A stretch of DNA of 64,000 nucleotides from an uncultured Bacteroidales bacterium (GTDB taxonomy: Bacteria > Bacteroidota > Bacteroidia > Bacteroidales > UBA932), in the NCBI GenBank assembly GCA_945874155.1, contig CAMCFO010000002.1:1-64000 (forward strand). Direction: 5' to 3'. Position 1 is the first letter of the stretch; each line of letters starts with the position of its first letter. The position numbers were made by a program, and so were the translations under genes. This document shows, one piece after another, positions 34,180-43,473 of the stretch. Below the pieces are notes generated by a model. The model was given only the letters and a program-made list of their open reading frames with translations, had not been told where the DNA came from and made no database searches.

Positions 34180-36399
34180 CTATCTGGTTCTGAACGGCAG
34201 ACTGCCGCGAACATCATCGGAAGCAGCTGCAAAATAAACTTTGAACTCGTGGTCCGGGTCGAGAACCCAGGAATGTGAGTCCGGATTGAAATAGGCAAGT
34301 TCAGAGGCTGGAATTTCAAATTTGACGGTTTTGCTTTCGCCCGGTGCGAGACTGACCTTGGCAAAAGCCTTGAGTTCCTTTTCAGGACGCTCAAGCACAG
34401 GATTTTCCTCTCCGACATAGATTTGAACGACTTCCTTGCCTTCACGGTCTCCGGTGTTGGTGACCTTGAGAGCGAGGTGCAAACTTCCGTTCTGACAGAG
34501 TTTCCGGTCGCACACGAAATCGCTGTACTCGAATTCTGTGTAGCTCAGGCCGTGGCCGAAAGCGAAGAGAGGCTTTATGTCCTTGTGCTCGAACCACCTG
34601 TAACCCACATAGATGCCCTCTTTGTAATCAACATCGGCACCGCAGGTATAGACACCCAGATTGTGGGCTGGGGAATCGCTGATCTGCACAGGGAAGGTGA
34701 AAGGCAGTTTGCCGCTCGGATTGACCTTGCCGAAAATCACGTCGGCTATGGAATTGCCTGCCTGTGAACCGCAGTACCAGCACTGAAGAATTGCAGGAAC
34801 GGCATCCACCCAAGGCATAGCCACCGCGTTTCCGCTCACAAGGCAGACTGCGGTGCGCGGGTTGGCTGCAACGAGGGCCTCGATCAGCCTGTCCTGCGCG
34901 TATGGAAGAGAGTAGTTGTTGCGGTCATTGCCCTCGCAGTCCTGTCCGTCGGACTTGTTCAGACCGCCGAAGAAGAGCACCACGTCCGCATCGGCCGCAG
35001 CCCTCACCGCATCGTCTATAAGCTGGTCTTCGGAACGGCTCTCGGAAAGGTCCTGTCCGGAAGTAACTCCGTTGTAGGAGCCGCTCGGATCCCCAACATA
35101 GCCCCTTTCATAAACCACTTCGGCCCTGTCGCCCACTGCGGCAAGCAGACCTTCCATAGGTGAAACCTCGTGCTGGACCTTGAGCGAGGACGAACCGCCT
35201 CCGACTGTCATCATCTTGAGGGCATTTTCTCCCACCACGAGTATTTTCTTCACCTGATCCAGTTCCACAGGGAAGACTTTCACGCCTGAAGCCGCCGGGT
35301 CGTTCTTGAGAAGGACAATGCCTTCCGCACCGATTTTGCGGGCCGCTTCGAGATGTTCCGGAGAATTGAGTGAACCGAAAGGTTTGCCGCTCTTCATTGC
35401 TGTGCGGAATATGAGCTTGAGCACCCTTGCAGCCTTTGCATCCAACTGTGCGTCAGTGACTTTGCCTTCTTTGATGCGCTCCAGGAGAGGTTGAGCAAGG
35501 TGATATGAATCATAGGATTTGCCCTTGGAGGCGAGTCCATCGGTCCAGGTGCCGAATTCGAGATCGAGACCATAAGCGGCAGCCTGGTCGGAATCGTGTG
35601 CTCCGCCCCAATCGCTGACCACGGCCCCGTCGAAACCCCACTCCCCTTTCAGGACATCGTCCAGGAGGTATTGGTTATGACAGAGGTGCTGACCTTTATA
35701 TAAATTATAGGCAGCCATAACGGACCAGCTGCCGCCTTCCTGAACTCCCTTCTTGAATGCAGGGAGATAGATTTCATAAAGAGCCCTGTCATCCAGGCTT
35801 ACATCGGCTATGTGGCGGTTGCATTCCTGATTGTTGAGACAATAGTGCTTGAGACAGGTTGCCACGCCGTTTTTCTGCACTTCCTGAATGTAAGGCACAC
35901 ACATCTCCCCCGCCAGATAAGGGTCTTCGCCCATATACTCGAAATTGCGTCCGTTATATGGTGTACGGTAGATATTGACGCCCGGTCCCAGAAGCACATC
36001 CTTCTCACGGTAGCGTGCCTCTTCTCCTATGCTCTTGCCGTAGAGGGCGGAAAGTTCGCGGTCCCAGCTTGCAGCAAGACAGGTCAGTGCAGGGAATGCC
36101 GTGCAGGAATCATTGGTCCATCCGGCCTGGTCCCACTCATCCCAGAACACTTCCGGACGTATGCCGTGAGGGCCGTCGGTGGTCCATAGTTCAGGAATGC
36201 CCAGACGCGGCACTCCGGGAGAGGAAAATTTGCTCTGCGCGTGAAGAATTGCCACTTTTTCTTCCCTTGTCATCCTTGACAGGGCATCAGCCACCCTCTC
36301 ATCCAGAGGACGGTTTTCATCAAGATAGGCCGGGACATCGGGTTGTCCGCAACAGGCAACCGTCAGAAAGACAACAGGTAAGATCTTCGAAAGTCTCAT
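34180..36399 (-). CDS. GH3 family beta-glucosidase, lipoprotein
   Basis: The 739-residue protein has a lipoprotein-like signal (LPVVFLTVACCG), a GH3 N-terminal barrel (TDGPHGIRPE, LGPGVNIYRTPYNGRNFEY), and the catalytic nucleophile Asp in GAVVSDWGGAHD (near residue 262). The alpha-beta sandwich carries GVYTCGADVDY, and a Fn3-like domain ends the protein (LKVTNTGDREGKEVVQIYVG). It probably hydrolyses beta-glucosides in the periplasm or on the surface. The ATG at 36399 is chosen because it begins the signal peptide; the longer frame crosses the promoter. Confidence 0.9.
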   Translation of the reverse strand: MRLSKILPVVFLTVACCGQPDVPAYLDENRPLDERVADALSRMTREEKVAILHAQSKFSSPGVPRLGIPELWTTDGPHGIRPEVFWDEWDQAGWTNDSCTAFPALTCLAASWDRELSALYGKSIGEEARYREKDVLLGPGVNIYRTPYNGRNFEYMGEDPYLAGEMCVPYIQEVQKNGVATCLKHYCLNNQECNRHIADVSLDDRALYEIYLPAFKKGVQEGGSWSVMAAYNLYKGQHLCHNQYLLDDVLKGEWGFDGAVVSDWGGAHDSDQAAAYGLDLEFGTWTDGLASKGKSYDSYHLAQPLLERIKEGKVTDAQLDAKAARVLKLIFRTAMKSGKPFGSLNSPEHLEAARKIGAEGIVLLKNDPAASGVKVFPVELDQVKKILVVGENALKMMTVGGGSSSLKVQHEVSPMEGLLAAVGDRAEVVYERGYVGDPSGSYNGVTSGQDLSESRSEDQLIDDAVRAAADADVVLFFGGLNKSDGQDCEGNDRNNYSLPYAQDRLIEALVAANPRTAVCLVSGNAVAMPWVDAVPAILQCWYCGSQAGNSIADVIFGKVNPSGKLPFTFPVQISDSPAHNLGVYTCGADVDYKEGIYVGYRWFEHKDIKPLFAFGHGLSYTEFEYSDFVCDRKLCQNGSLHLALKVTNTGDREGKEVVQIYVGEENPVLERPEKELKAFAKVSLAPGESKTVKFEIPASELAYFNPDSHSWVLDPDHEFKVYFAAASDDVRGSLPFRTR

Positions 36400-36463
36400 T
36401 TTCAATAGTTTTGAGTTAATAATTATAGCTATGTCAATGGCCCCGGCACTGGCGCATTTTCGG

Positions 36464-36471
36464 CAAAGATA
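36464..36471 (-). promoter_or_regulatory. -7 box of the GH3 gene
   Basis: TATCTTTG on the minus strand fits TAnnTTTG, 65 bases before the GH3 ATG. The -33 element is not evident. Confidence 0.45.
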
Positions 36472-36599
36472 GTCAAAATCCCCAAATCTGTACTTTTTAG
36501 TCCGTCCATCAAAGAAAAACAATGTGAAATGCAAATAAATTTGGCGAAACCGATAATAATTCGTAACTATACACCCCGAAAAACGAAAACCACATAATT

Positions 36600-37280
36600 A
36601 TGGATGGTGTCAGAATAATAGAAATAAAGAAAAGTGTCTTTGAAAACAACGAAATAGACGCAAATAATCTGAGAAAGGAGCTCAAGAGCAAGGGCGTTTA
36701 TCTGCTCAACCTTATGTCTTCACCGGGAAGCGGCAAGACCACCACCCTCATCCGGACAATCAATCTCATCAAGGACAAACTCAGGCTTGCGGTTATGGAA
36801 GCCGACATTGACAGCGACGTGGATGCCATAAAGATAAAGGAGGCCACGGGAGTCGATTCCATTCAGCTGCATACGGGAGGAATGTGCCATCTGGACGCGG
36901 AAATGACCCGTCAGGGTCTGGAAGGGCTGCCGCTTGAGGGTCTTGACCTTGCGATACTCGAAAATGTGGGCAATCTCGTATGTCCTGCCGAATTTGACAC
37001 GGGCAGCTGCAGCAACGCTATGATATTGTCCGTGCCCGAAGGCGACGACAAACCTCTGAAATATCCTCTTATGTTCTCCGTCTGCGACACCGTAATCATC
37101 AATAAAATCGATGTGATGGACTATTTCGACTTCGATATGGAGCGCTGCCGCAGGAATATTCTTTCACGCAACCCCAAGGCCCGCATCATACCTGTGAGCG
37201 CCAAGACTGGCGAAGGGATGGAAGCTGTGGCGCAATGGCTGCTGGAAGAGGTGAGGCTATGGAAGGCTCAGAAGGCCTGA
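36600..37280 (+). CDS. hypB: HypB-like nickel GTPase
   Basis: HypB is the GTPase that loads nickel during [NiFe]-hydrogenase or urease maturation. The 226-residue protein has the P-loop SSPGSGKTTT (about 41-49), the metal-site segment GGMCHLDAEM with adjacent Cys-His, NLVCPAEFDTG with the second conserved Cys, NKIDV, and PVSAKTGEG. It lacks the N-terminal CxxCGC and His-rich stretches of many HypB proteins. It heads a unit with an FAD/[4Fe-4S] oxidoreductase and hypA; no hydrogenase or hypCDEF is in the window. Confidence 0.92.
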   Translation: MDGVRIIEIKKSVFENNEIDANNLRKELKSKGVYLLNLMSSPGSGKTTTLIRTINLIKDKLRLAVMEADIDSDVDAIKIKEATGVDSIQLHTGGMCHLDAEMTRQGLEGLPLEGLDLAILENVGNLVCPAEFDTGSCSNAMILSVPEGDDKPLKYPLMFSVCDTVIINKIDVMDYFDFDMERCRRNILSRNPKARIIPVSAKTGEGMEAVAQWLLEEVRLWKAQKA

Positions 37281-37326
37281 TTCCCCGCCGCAACTGACTG
37301 AATATAACACTAAAAACCGATACCTT

Positions 37327-40155
37327 ATGCCTGAAATGAGCAAAAAGTTCATCCCCGCGCATAAAGGGGACAAGAACCCTAATCCAAAACTTTTGAAATT
37401 CGCGAGAAGCGTCACCGACAGGGTACACGGCAAACTCAAGGGCATCACTACCGACGACCCCGAATACTGGGGTCTTGCCTGCATCTTTGAAGACGAGATG
37501 GATGCAAAGACAAGGGAGGCCGCCCTGGACCTGCTTATGGATATGCTTTCACGCAAGCCATTGCAAGTGAGGGAACACCGCCCATATCCCCTGCTCGTAA
37601 AATGGAACCATAAGAAGCATTACACAGCCACAGACGAAGAATTTGACGCCCTTCTGGACAAACTCGCATTCCTCGGAATGGTGGAGTACGACTACGGCGA
37701 CAAATACACCGCAGAGGGTCCTGTGAAAGGGGCTACCTACGAGCGCAAGGACCGGGAATACTGGGTGCCGCTCTTCGTGCCAGGTTCAGCCGAGTACACG
37801 AATATGAACACGGAACTGATGGACCGTCATCCGGAGCTCGCAATGTTCTTCGAAAGAATGACCTTCCTGCCGCTTGAAAAGGTGACTCCTATGGTGCCTA
37901 TGGGCGGAGCCGGAATAGGAATGCACGTAATTCCTGTGGAAAAGGCCATTTCTATGGAAAACCAGACTATGGACATAGAGCACATCTCCTATTGGCTCAA
38001 GCGCTATGAGGGGCATATAGGGGCATCCATCTGCTCCTGCCGCTACGGACGCAAGCAGTTGGACGAGGGATGTGCGGACGACTACCGCGACTGGTGCATT
38101 GCCGTGGGAGATATGGCGGACTATTGCCGTGAGACGGGCCGTGGCAGGGACATCAGCTATGACGAGGCTATGGAAATACTCAAAAGGGCCGAGGACAATG
38201 GCTATGTGCATCAGGTCACCAATATTGACGGCGAAGGCAAAATTTTCGCAATCTGCAACTGCAACGTGAAGATTTGCAATGCCTTGCGTACCTCGCAGCT
38301 GTTCAATACTCCTAATATGTCCCGCAGTGCCTACACCGCCGAAGTGAAGAAGGAAAACTGCGTGGCCTGCGGACGCTGCGTGGAATACTGCCCTGCAGGT
38401 GCCGTGAAACTCGGACAGAAACTCTGCACCACCCACGGGGAAATCCAGTATCCGCGTGTGGAACTTCCGGATGCCGCCAAATGGGGACCGCACAAATGGT
38501 CTGAAAACTATAGGGACGACAACCGCATCAACTGCTATCCTACAGGTACTGCTCCTTGCAAGACAGCCTGCCCTGCCCACATCGCCGTTCAGGGCTATCT
38601 CAAGAAGGCCGCCGAGGGCAAGTACAGGGAGGCTCTGGAACTCATCAAGCGGGAGAATCCTTTCCCTGCAGTCTGCGGACACATCTGTAACCGGCGCTGC
38701 GAAGACGCCTGCTCGCGAGGCACCATAGATCAGCCTGTGGCCATAGATGCCGTGAAGAAATTCATTGCGGAACAGGATCTCAAGGCCGAGACTCGCTTCG
38801 TTCCGGAAATCGTGGTGGCATCCAACCGCGGGCGCTGGGAGGAAAAAATCGCAATTATCGGAGGCGGTCCTGCCGGACTTTCCTGTGCATATTATCTCGC
38901 CACCCTCGGTTACTACCCTACTGTTTTCGAAAAGAACGAGGAACCTGGCGGAATGTTGCATTACGGCATACCTTCCTATAAATTGGAAAAGGATGTCATT
39001 GCCGCAGAAATCGACATAATGAGGGAAATCGGCGTGGAAATCCGCACCGGAGTGGAAGTGGGCAAGGACATTACCATAGCCCAACTCCGCGAACAGGGCT
39101 ACAAGGGCTTCTATGTGGCAATAGGCTGCCAGGGCGGAAGACTGCCGGGCATTCCGGGAGAGAGTCTGGAAGGCACCACCACGGCAATCGACTTCCTGCA
39201 CGAGGCAAATACGGGAAAGAAGAAGATCAAGGGCAAGGTTGTAGTGGTAGGAGGAGGCAATGTGGCCATAGATGCGGCAAGGGTTGCAAAACGGTCCGGG
39301 GCTTCCGAAGTGACTATGCTTTCGCTTGAGACTGAGGACATTATGCCGGCGGCTCCACACGAGAGGGCTGAAGCGAGGGAAGACGGCGTGGACATACGTC
39401 CGGGCTGGGGTCCGAAGGAAGTTCTCGGAAAGGACAAGGTCGAGGGCATAAGTTTCAAGAAATGCGTTTCCGTGTTTGACGACCACCACCGTTTCGCTCC
39501 TCAATATGATGAAAACGAGGTCATTACACTAGATGCCGACCTTGTTGTCTTCGCAATCGGCCAGACTGTGATTCTCAAGGACTTGCTCAAGGATACGAAA
39601 GTGGAATTCTTCCGGGGAGTTTATCCGGTTGCAGACAAGCTCACCTACCAGACTGCCGAGCCGGACATATTCGTGGGTGGAGACTGTTTCACGGGGCCTA
39701 AGTTCGCCATCGATGCCATCGCCGCCGGAAAGGAGGCAGCCGAGTCGCTGCACCGTTTCGTACAGCACGGACATATGACCATAGGTCGCAACCGCAGGGA
39801 CTTCATAGAGCTGAACAAAAAGGAAATCGCAGTGGAATCCTACGACAATTCTTCACGCCAGATTGAAGGAACCTGCACGAAGGAGGATCCTTTCCGCGAC
39901 TATCACCTCACCTTCACGGAAGAGCAGGTACGCAAGGAGACTGCACGCTGTCTGGGTTGCGGTGCCTCAATCGTGGATCCAAACAAGTGCATAGGCTGCG
40001 GTCTCTGCACCACCAAGTGCGGTTTTGATGCCATACATCTGCACAGGACACATCCTGAGGCCAGCCGTATGGTAACATCCGAGTCCAAGTTCAGCGCCAT
40101 CCTGCCTTATGCAATCAAGCGCGGAGCGAAGATTCTTTTGAAAAAGAAGGACTGA
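37327..40155 (+). CDS. FAD/[4Fe-4S] NAD(P)H-dependent oxidoreductase, GltB-like, 942 residues
   Basis: From the N-terminus: an unrecognised domain (1-230); a Cys-rich segment (about 235-265 and 309-317) with CSCRYGRKQLDEGC, CIAVG and CNCNVKIC, like those of iron-sulphur redox proteins; a ferredoxin motif CVACGRCVEYCPAG (344 onward); a Fer4_20-type domain with CKTACPAHIAVQG and CGHICNRRCEDACSRG; FAD binding IIGGGPAGLSCAYYLATLG (near 510) and EEPGGMLHYGIP; NAD(P)H binding VVVGGGNVAIDAARVA (near 635); and C-terminal CLGCGASIV and CIGCGLCTTKCGF. It resembles the small subunit of glutamate synthase fused to extra clusters. It is flanked by hypB and hypA (1-base overlap with hypA). The substrate is unknown. 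Confidence 0.85.
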   Translation: MPEMSKKFIPAHKGDKNPNPKLLKFARSVTDRVHGKLKGITTDDPEYWGLACIFEDEMDAKTREAALDLLMDMLSRKPLQVREHRPYPLLVKWNHKKHYTATDEEFDALLDKLAFLGMVEYDYGDKYTAEGPVKGATYERKDREYWVPLFVPGSAEYTNMNTELMDRHPELAMFFERMTFLPLEKVTPMVPMGGAGIGMHVIPVEKAISMENQTMDIEHISYWLKRYEGHIGASICSCRYGRKQLDEGCADDYRDWCIAVGDMADYCRETGRGRDISYDEAMEILKRAEDNGYVHQVTNIDGEGKIFAICNCNVKICNALRTSQLFNTPNMSRSAYTAEVKKENCVACGRCVEYCPAGAVKLGQKLCTTHGEIQYPRVELPDAAKWGPHKWSENYRDDNRINCYPTGTAPCKTACPAHIAVQGYLKKAAEGKYREALELIKRENPFPAVCGHICNRRCEDACSRGTIDQPVAIDAVKKFIAEQDLKAETRFVPEIVVASNRGRWEEKIAIIGGGPAGLSCAYYLATLGYYPTVFEKNEEPGGMLHYGIPSYKLEKDVIAAEIDIMREIGVEIRTGVEVGKDITIAQLREQGYKGFYVAIGCQGGRLPGIPGESLEGTTTAIDFLHEANTGKKKIKGKVVVVGGGNVAIDAARVAKRSGASEVTMLSLETEDIMPAAPHERAEAREDGVDIRPGWGPKEVLGKDKVEGISFKKCVSVFDDHHRFAPQYDENEVITLDADLVVFAIGQTVILKDLLKDTKVEFFRGVYPVADKLTYQTAEPDIFVGGDCFTGPKFAIDAIAAGKEAAESLHRFVQHGHMTIGRNRRDFIELNKKEIAVESYDNSSRQIEGTCTKEDPFRDYHLTFTEEQVRKETARCLGCGASIVDPNKCIGCGLCTTKCGFDAIHLHRTHPEASRMVTSESKFSAILPYAIKRGAKILLKKKD

Positions 40156-40496
40156 TGCACGAACTCGGAATAGTATTCTACATCATCAGGGACGTGAAGG
40201 AGGTTGCCGAACAGAACGGCGTCTCCCACGTCTCGAAGGTGGTGATGAACATAGGAGAGGTTTCCACCGTCGTTCCGGAATATCTTACCGACTGCTGGAG
40301 ATGGGCTGCCGACAAGGAAGAGCTGCTCAAGGGCTGTGAACTGGAGGTTATTGTCACTGACGCCGTTACGGTCTGCAACGCCTGCGGCAAGGAATATCCT
40401 ACGGTCGAGCACGGCAAGAACTGTCCTTTCTGCGGCAGTACAGACACGGTGCTGTTACGGGGCAATGAAGTGGAAATCAAAGAAATAGAAGTTTAA
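40155..40496 (+). CDS. hypA: HypA-like nickel metallochaperone
   Basis: HypA binds nickel at its N-terminus and zinc in a four-Cys site and passes nickel on with HypB. The 113-residue protein starts MHELGIVF (the Met-His-Glu nickel site) and carries CNACGKEY and CPFCGS for zinc. Its ATG shares one base with the stop of the FAD oxidoreductase gene, so the two are translationally coupled. No target nickel enzyme is seen nearby. Confidence 0.92.
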   Translation: MHELGIVFYIIRDVKEVAEQNGVSHVSKVVMNIGEVSTVVPEYLTDCWRWAADKEELLKGCELEVIVTDAVTVCNACGKEYPTVEHGKNCPFCGSTDTVLLRGNEVEIKEIEV

Positions 40497-40504
40497 CAAT
40501 TACG

Positions 40505-40550
40505 GGCGGCATTTGGCAATGAAGAATGTATCCTGCCACCGCCGCCAAAT
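40505..40550 (+). promoter_or_regulatory. Intra-operon stem-loop after hypA
   Basis: GGCGGC (40505-40510) pairs with GCCGCC (40541-40546), and inside it TGGCA (40514-40518) pairs with TGCCA (40534-40538). No T-run follows. It may shield the hypA mRNA end or attenuate transcription into the two membrane-protein genes. Confidence 0.45.
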
Positions 40551-40564
40551 ATTCATAAATCAAT

Positions 40565-40900
40565 ATGGCTTGTTTTTTAATACCTCTTGCACAGGCTGTT
40601 GTGACCAGTGCATACCGTAAGTTCAATTCCAAATCGATTTCGGAGTCTGCCGGAATGAAGCATCATATCCCGGCATTGGAGAAGATGCTCTGGGGAGGTT
40701 CCGTAATGCTGATTGTGGACCATATACTCAGCGGAGAACTCAGCTGGAAGTTTCCTTTCTTTACCGCTTTCAACGAAGTCGGAGGGGCGGAGGTCTTCTT
40801 CAGGGAACTGCTGGGAGTGGGTGTGCCTATGTCGCTGGCCATTTCGGTGGTCTGGGCTGTATATGCCTTTGTGAAGATGCGCCGTCCTGCTGTCGAATGA
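40565..40900 (+). CDS. Small membrane protein, hypothetical
   Basis: The 111-residue protein has an N-terminal hydrophobic segment (ACFLIPLAQAVVTSA), a second helix (MLWGGSVMLIVDHILSG) and a third (LLGVGVPMSLAISVVWAVYA), with KFNSKSISESAGMKHHIPAL between. I do not recognise the family. It sits between hypA and the DUF5692-like gene, 28 bases from the latter, and is probably part of the same functional unit. Confidence 0.65.
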   Translation: MACFLIPLAQAVVTSAYRKFNSKSISESAGMKHHIPALEKMLWGGSVMLIVDHILSGELSWKFPFFTAFNEVGGAEVFFRELLGVGVPMSLAISVVWAVYAFVKMRRPAVE

Positions 40901-40928
40901 TACGTTTCAACACTAAAACAATAAAACT

Positions 40929-41969
40929 ATGTTATTTCACGTTTATGGAGACCTGGCTGTCTGGCAATGGATAGCCATGCTCGGAGTCCTTTTGGGACTT
41001 ATACTTCTGAATGAATTCGCCCGCAAGACCAAATTCGGGGGAATTGTAATGTTCTTCGTGCTTCCGGCCATTCTGACCGCATATTTCGTAGCCATCCAGA
41101 TTGGTGCCGCAATGGGTGCTGACTGGGCACTGAACAACCAGACCTATCTGTATATGAACGGCTGGTTCCACTATGCCAAGATTTATGCAGCCCTCGCCGG
41201 ATGTATTGGCTTTATGATGATAAAATACGGCTGGGGCATAGGCAAACAGCACTGGTTCAAGCCTTTCCCTTTCGTAATCGTGGCCATCAACATCCTCATT
41301 GCAGTGGCTTCCGACTTCGAAACAGCCATCAAGGGCTGGTATGTATGGCACCTCTCTCCTGAGCAGGTATGGCTCTACGGAGGCTGGCACAATGTGATGA
41401 ACGGAATCGCCGGCATACTCAACATCTTCTGTATGACCGCATGGTGGAGCGTCTATGCTTCAAAGGACAAGACGGATATGCTCTGGCCGGATATGACCTG
41501 GGTGTACATCCTCGTTTACGATGTCTGGAACTTCGCCTACACCTACAACTGCCTCCCTACCCACTCCTGGTACTGCGGTATAGCGCTGCTTCTCGCTCCG
41601 ACCATCGCCGCCGTATGCTGGAACAGAGGAGGATGGATTCAGAACCGCGCCAACACCCTTGCAATCTGGTGTATGTTCGCTCAAGTTTTCCCGCTCTTCC
41701 AGTGCACCTTCCCGGACGGCACCGCAGCAACCAAGTGGGCAACCCTTCCGACTTTGTACGCTGACGGCACCCTCAACGGTATAGTGGAAGGCGGAAGCGC
41801 CAATGCCAACCCGACAGCTATGACCATCGTCAGCGCACTTGCACTGATAGTCAACGTGATAGCTCTTGGCTACATAATCTATCAGGCAAAGAAGCGCCAC
41901 ATCAACCCATACAAGGAGGACGTATTCGTCAATCAGAAGTACTACAAGGACGCTGTTGCGCGTATGTAA
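40929..41969 (+). CDS. DUF5692-like polytopic membrane protein
   Basis: The 346-residue protein has about eight to nine membrane helices. Aromatic and charged residues punctuate the loops (WHLSPEQVWLYGGWHNVMNG, WPDMTWVYILVYDVWNFAYT). It matches the DUF5692 family as I remember it; no function is known. It is the last gene of the hypBA/oxidoreductase unit and is followed by a strong terminator. The many Trp, Tyr, His and Asn residues near helix ends could suit a redox or substrate transport role; this is speculation. Confidence 0.7.
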   Translation: MLFHVYGDLAVWQWIAMLGVLLGLILLNEFARKTKFGGIVMFFVLPAILTAYFVAIQIGAAMGADWALNNQTYLYMNGWFHYAKIYAALAGCIGFMMIKYGWGIGKQHWFKPFPFVIVAINILIAVASDFETAIKGWYVWHLSPEQVWLYGGWHNVMNGIAGILNIFCMTAWWSVYASKDKTDMLWPDMTWVYILVYDVWNFAYTYNCLPTHSWYCGIALLLAPTIAAVCWNRGGWIQNRANTLAIWCMFAQVFPLFQCTFPDGTAATKWATLPTLYADGTLNGIVEGGSANANPTAMTIVSALALIVNVIALGYIIYQAKKRHINPYKEDVFVNQKYYKDAVARM

Positions 41970-41993
41970 GCTTCTGCTCCGGCATCTGACACC

Positions 41994-42029
41994 AAGCCCG
42001 GCCGCTGTCCTGCTGCCGGGCTTTTGTTT
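41994..42029 (+). terminator. Terminator of the hypBA/oxidoreductase/DUF5692 unit
   Basis: AAGCCCGGC (41994-42002) pairs with GCCGGGCTT (42015-42023) and is followed by TTTTGTTT. Confidence 0.85.
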
Positions 42030-42073
42030 GTATAAAAAAAACTTGAAAAAAAATAATAAAGCGAAAAATTACT

Positions 42074-42081
42074 TACCTTTG
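42074..42081 (+). promoter_or_regulatory. -7 box of the lipoprotein/subtilase operon
   Basis: TACCTTTG fits TAnnTTTG, 87 bases before the ATG at 42169. The nearest TTG gives a long spacer (28 bases), so the -33 element is uncertain. Confidence 0.5.
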
Positions 42082-42168
42082 CGACTTGTCTTTCATAGAC
42101 AGCTGAAGTTGCATTCTCAAAACTTGAGTAAAGCATATAATTTTGAAACATATAAACGTAGTGCATTT

Positions 42169-43458
42169 ATGAAAAGATTTTTTATCGCATTGGCCTTTGC
42201 CGCTGCATTGGTAGGATGCTCTGACCTCAAAGAAAGGTTGGAAAAGGTGGAAGATGGTGTAAACCAGCTCGAGAACAAACTGGCAAATTTGGAGGAGAGG
42301 CTCAAATCTCTTGAGTCCGGAGTCTATATCACCTCCGTATCCGAAATCAAGGACGAAAACGGGAATGTGACAGGAATGTCCTTCACTCTCAGCCAAGGTG
42401 AGCCTATTGTCATCAACTTTAGCGAAGGCGTCAAGGTTGAAAGTACAGATACAGAGGTAACTTTTACCCTCACAGACGGAACTGTAGTGGTTATTCCTCT
42501 GGGAACCCAGAAAGAGGCCTTCTCATTCACAATTGATGTTGAAGGGGAGATTGCAGTGCTTAATGGCCAAAGCATAAGTGTCGGATACACCGTTACCGGT
42601 ACCGATGAAGATATTGAACTCTATTTTGCACCTGATGCAGGATGGAGCGCCGAGAAAGAGGCCGGCAATTCAATAAAAGTGACAGCACCTGCCTATGGCT
42701 CACTAAACGGTAAGGTCGTTGTTTTTGCCGGCAACAGTTCAAATGCGGCTATTGCAGTCATCAACTTTGAGGAAGGAGTCGCAAACCTCAGCGAAAACTC
42801 ATTTGATGTGGTCAGGGAGGCTTCGCAACTCAATGTTCCGGTAAGTACAAATCTGTCTTATGATGTAATTATTCCGGAAGAGTGCAATTGGCTGACCTAT
42901 GTAGAAACCAAGGCTTTGCACGATGAGACTCTGGTATTCAACGTTGCAGCCAACGATGGCTACAAGCGCAAAACACAGGTAAAACTCGTTTGCGACGAAA
43001 AGGAATTGTGTTCTTTCACAGTCAAACAAGATGGTGATACTCCGGCAGCAACAGTAAGCGCTCTCGTAGGAAACTGGACCGTAAGTTACATAAACCAAGC
43101 CAAGACTCCGGTTTCCTTCACAATGCCTATTGTGGAAAGCGATAATGTCGCAAAAGGCAACCTTATCCTCAAGAGGTGGTTCAATTACTCCAAGAAGGAC
43201 AAGGTAGAGAGCATTTATGCCACCTTCTCCGCTGAGGATATGACTCTCAGTATTTCCACTGACCAGACCGTTAAAAGCGAATATGGAGACTATTGCGCTG
43301 CACGTATGGAAGACGGTACATTTATGTCTCCTATAGTATTCAACGTATCTGACGATTGCAGCACCATATCCATCAATCCGAAGGTTGAAATCGGCACCTA
43401 CTATCCGTATTCGGGATTCACGGGTTATGGCGACTCATACTCTCTGAGCAAAGAATAA
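42169..43458 (+). CDS. Coiled-coil plus BACON-like lipoprotein (PL29 N-terminal/DUF4988 type)
   Basis: This 429-residue lipoprotein (AAALVGC, Cys17) has a short coiled coil (LKERLEKVEDGVNQLENKLA), a DUF4988-type beta segment (YITSVSEIKDENGNVTGMSF), a BACON-like region (about 225-310) and a C-terminal beta-sandwich. The ATG at 42169 starts the signal peptide; the longer frame crosses the promoter and is discarded. It leads a six-gene operon of lipoproteins. Confidence 0.75.
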   Translation: MKRFFIALAFAAALVGCSDLKERLEKVEDGVNQLENKLANLEERLKSLESGVYITSVSEIKDENGNVTGMSFTLSQGEPIVINFSEGVKVESTDTEVTFTLTDGTVVVIPLGTQKEAFSFTIDVEGEIAVLNGQSISVGYTVTGTDEDIELYFAPDAGWSAEKEAGNSIKVTAPAYGSLNGKVVVFAGNSSNAAIAVINFEEGVANLSENSFDVVREASQLNVPVSTNLSYDVIIPEECNWLTYVETKALHDETLVFNVAANDGYKRKTQVKLVCDEKELCSFTVKQDGDTPAATVSALVGNWTVSYINQAKTPVSFTMPIVESDNVAKGNLILKRWFNYSKKDKVESIYATFSAEDMTLSISTDQTVKSEYGDYCAARMEDGTFMSPIVFNVSDDCSTISINPKVEIGTYYPYSGFTGYGDSYSLSKE

Positions 43459-43473
43459 TCAGCTTATCTAAAT

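Noticed and set aside
37786..39504. Minus-strand frame of 572 codons
   Set aside because: It mirrors the 942-residue oxidoreductase, whose motifs and codon pattern are clear; the antisense frame has no recognisable domain.
36600..41969. A classical [NiFe]-hydrogenase operon
   Set aside because: No hydrogenase subunit, hypC, hypD, hypE or hypF is present in the window; only hypA and hypB match.
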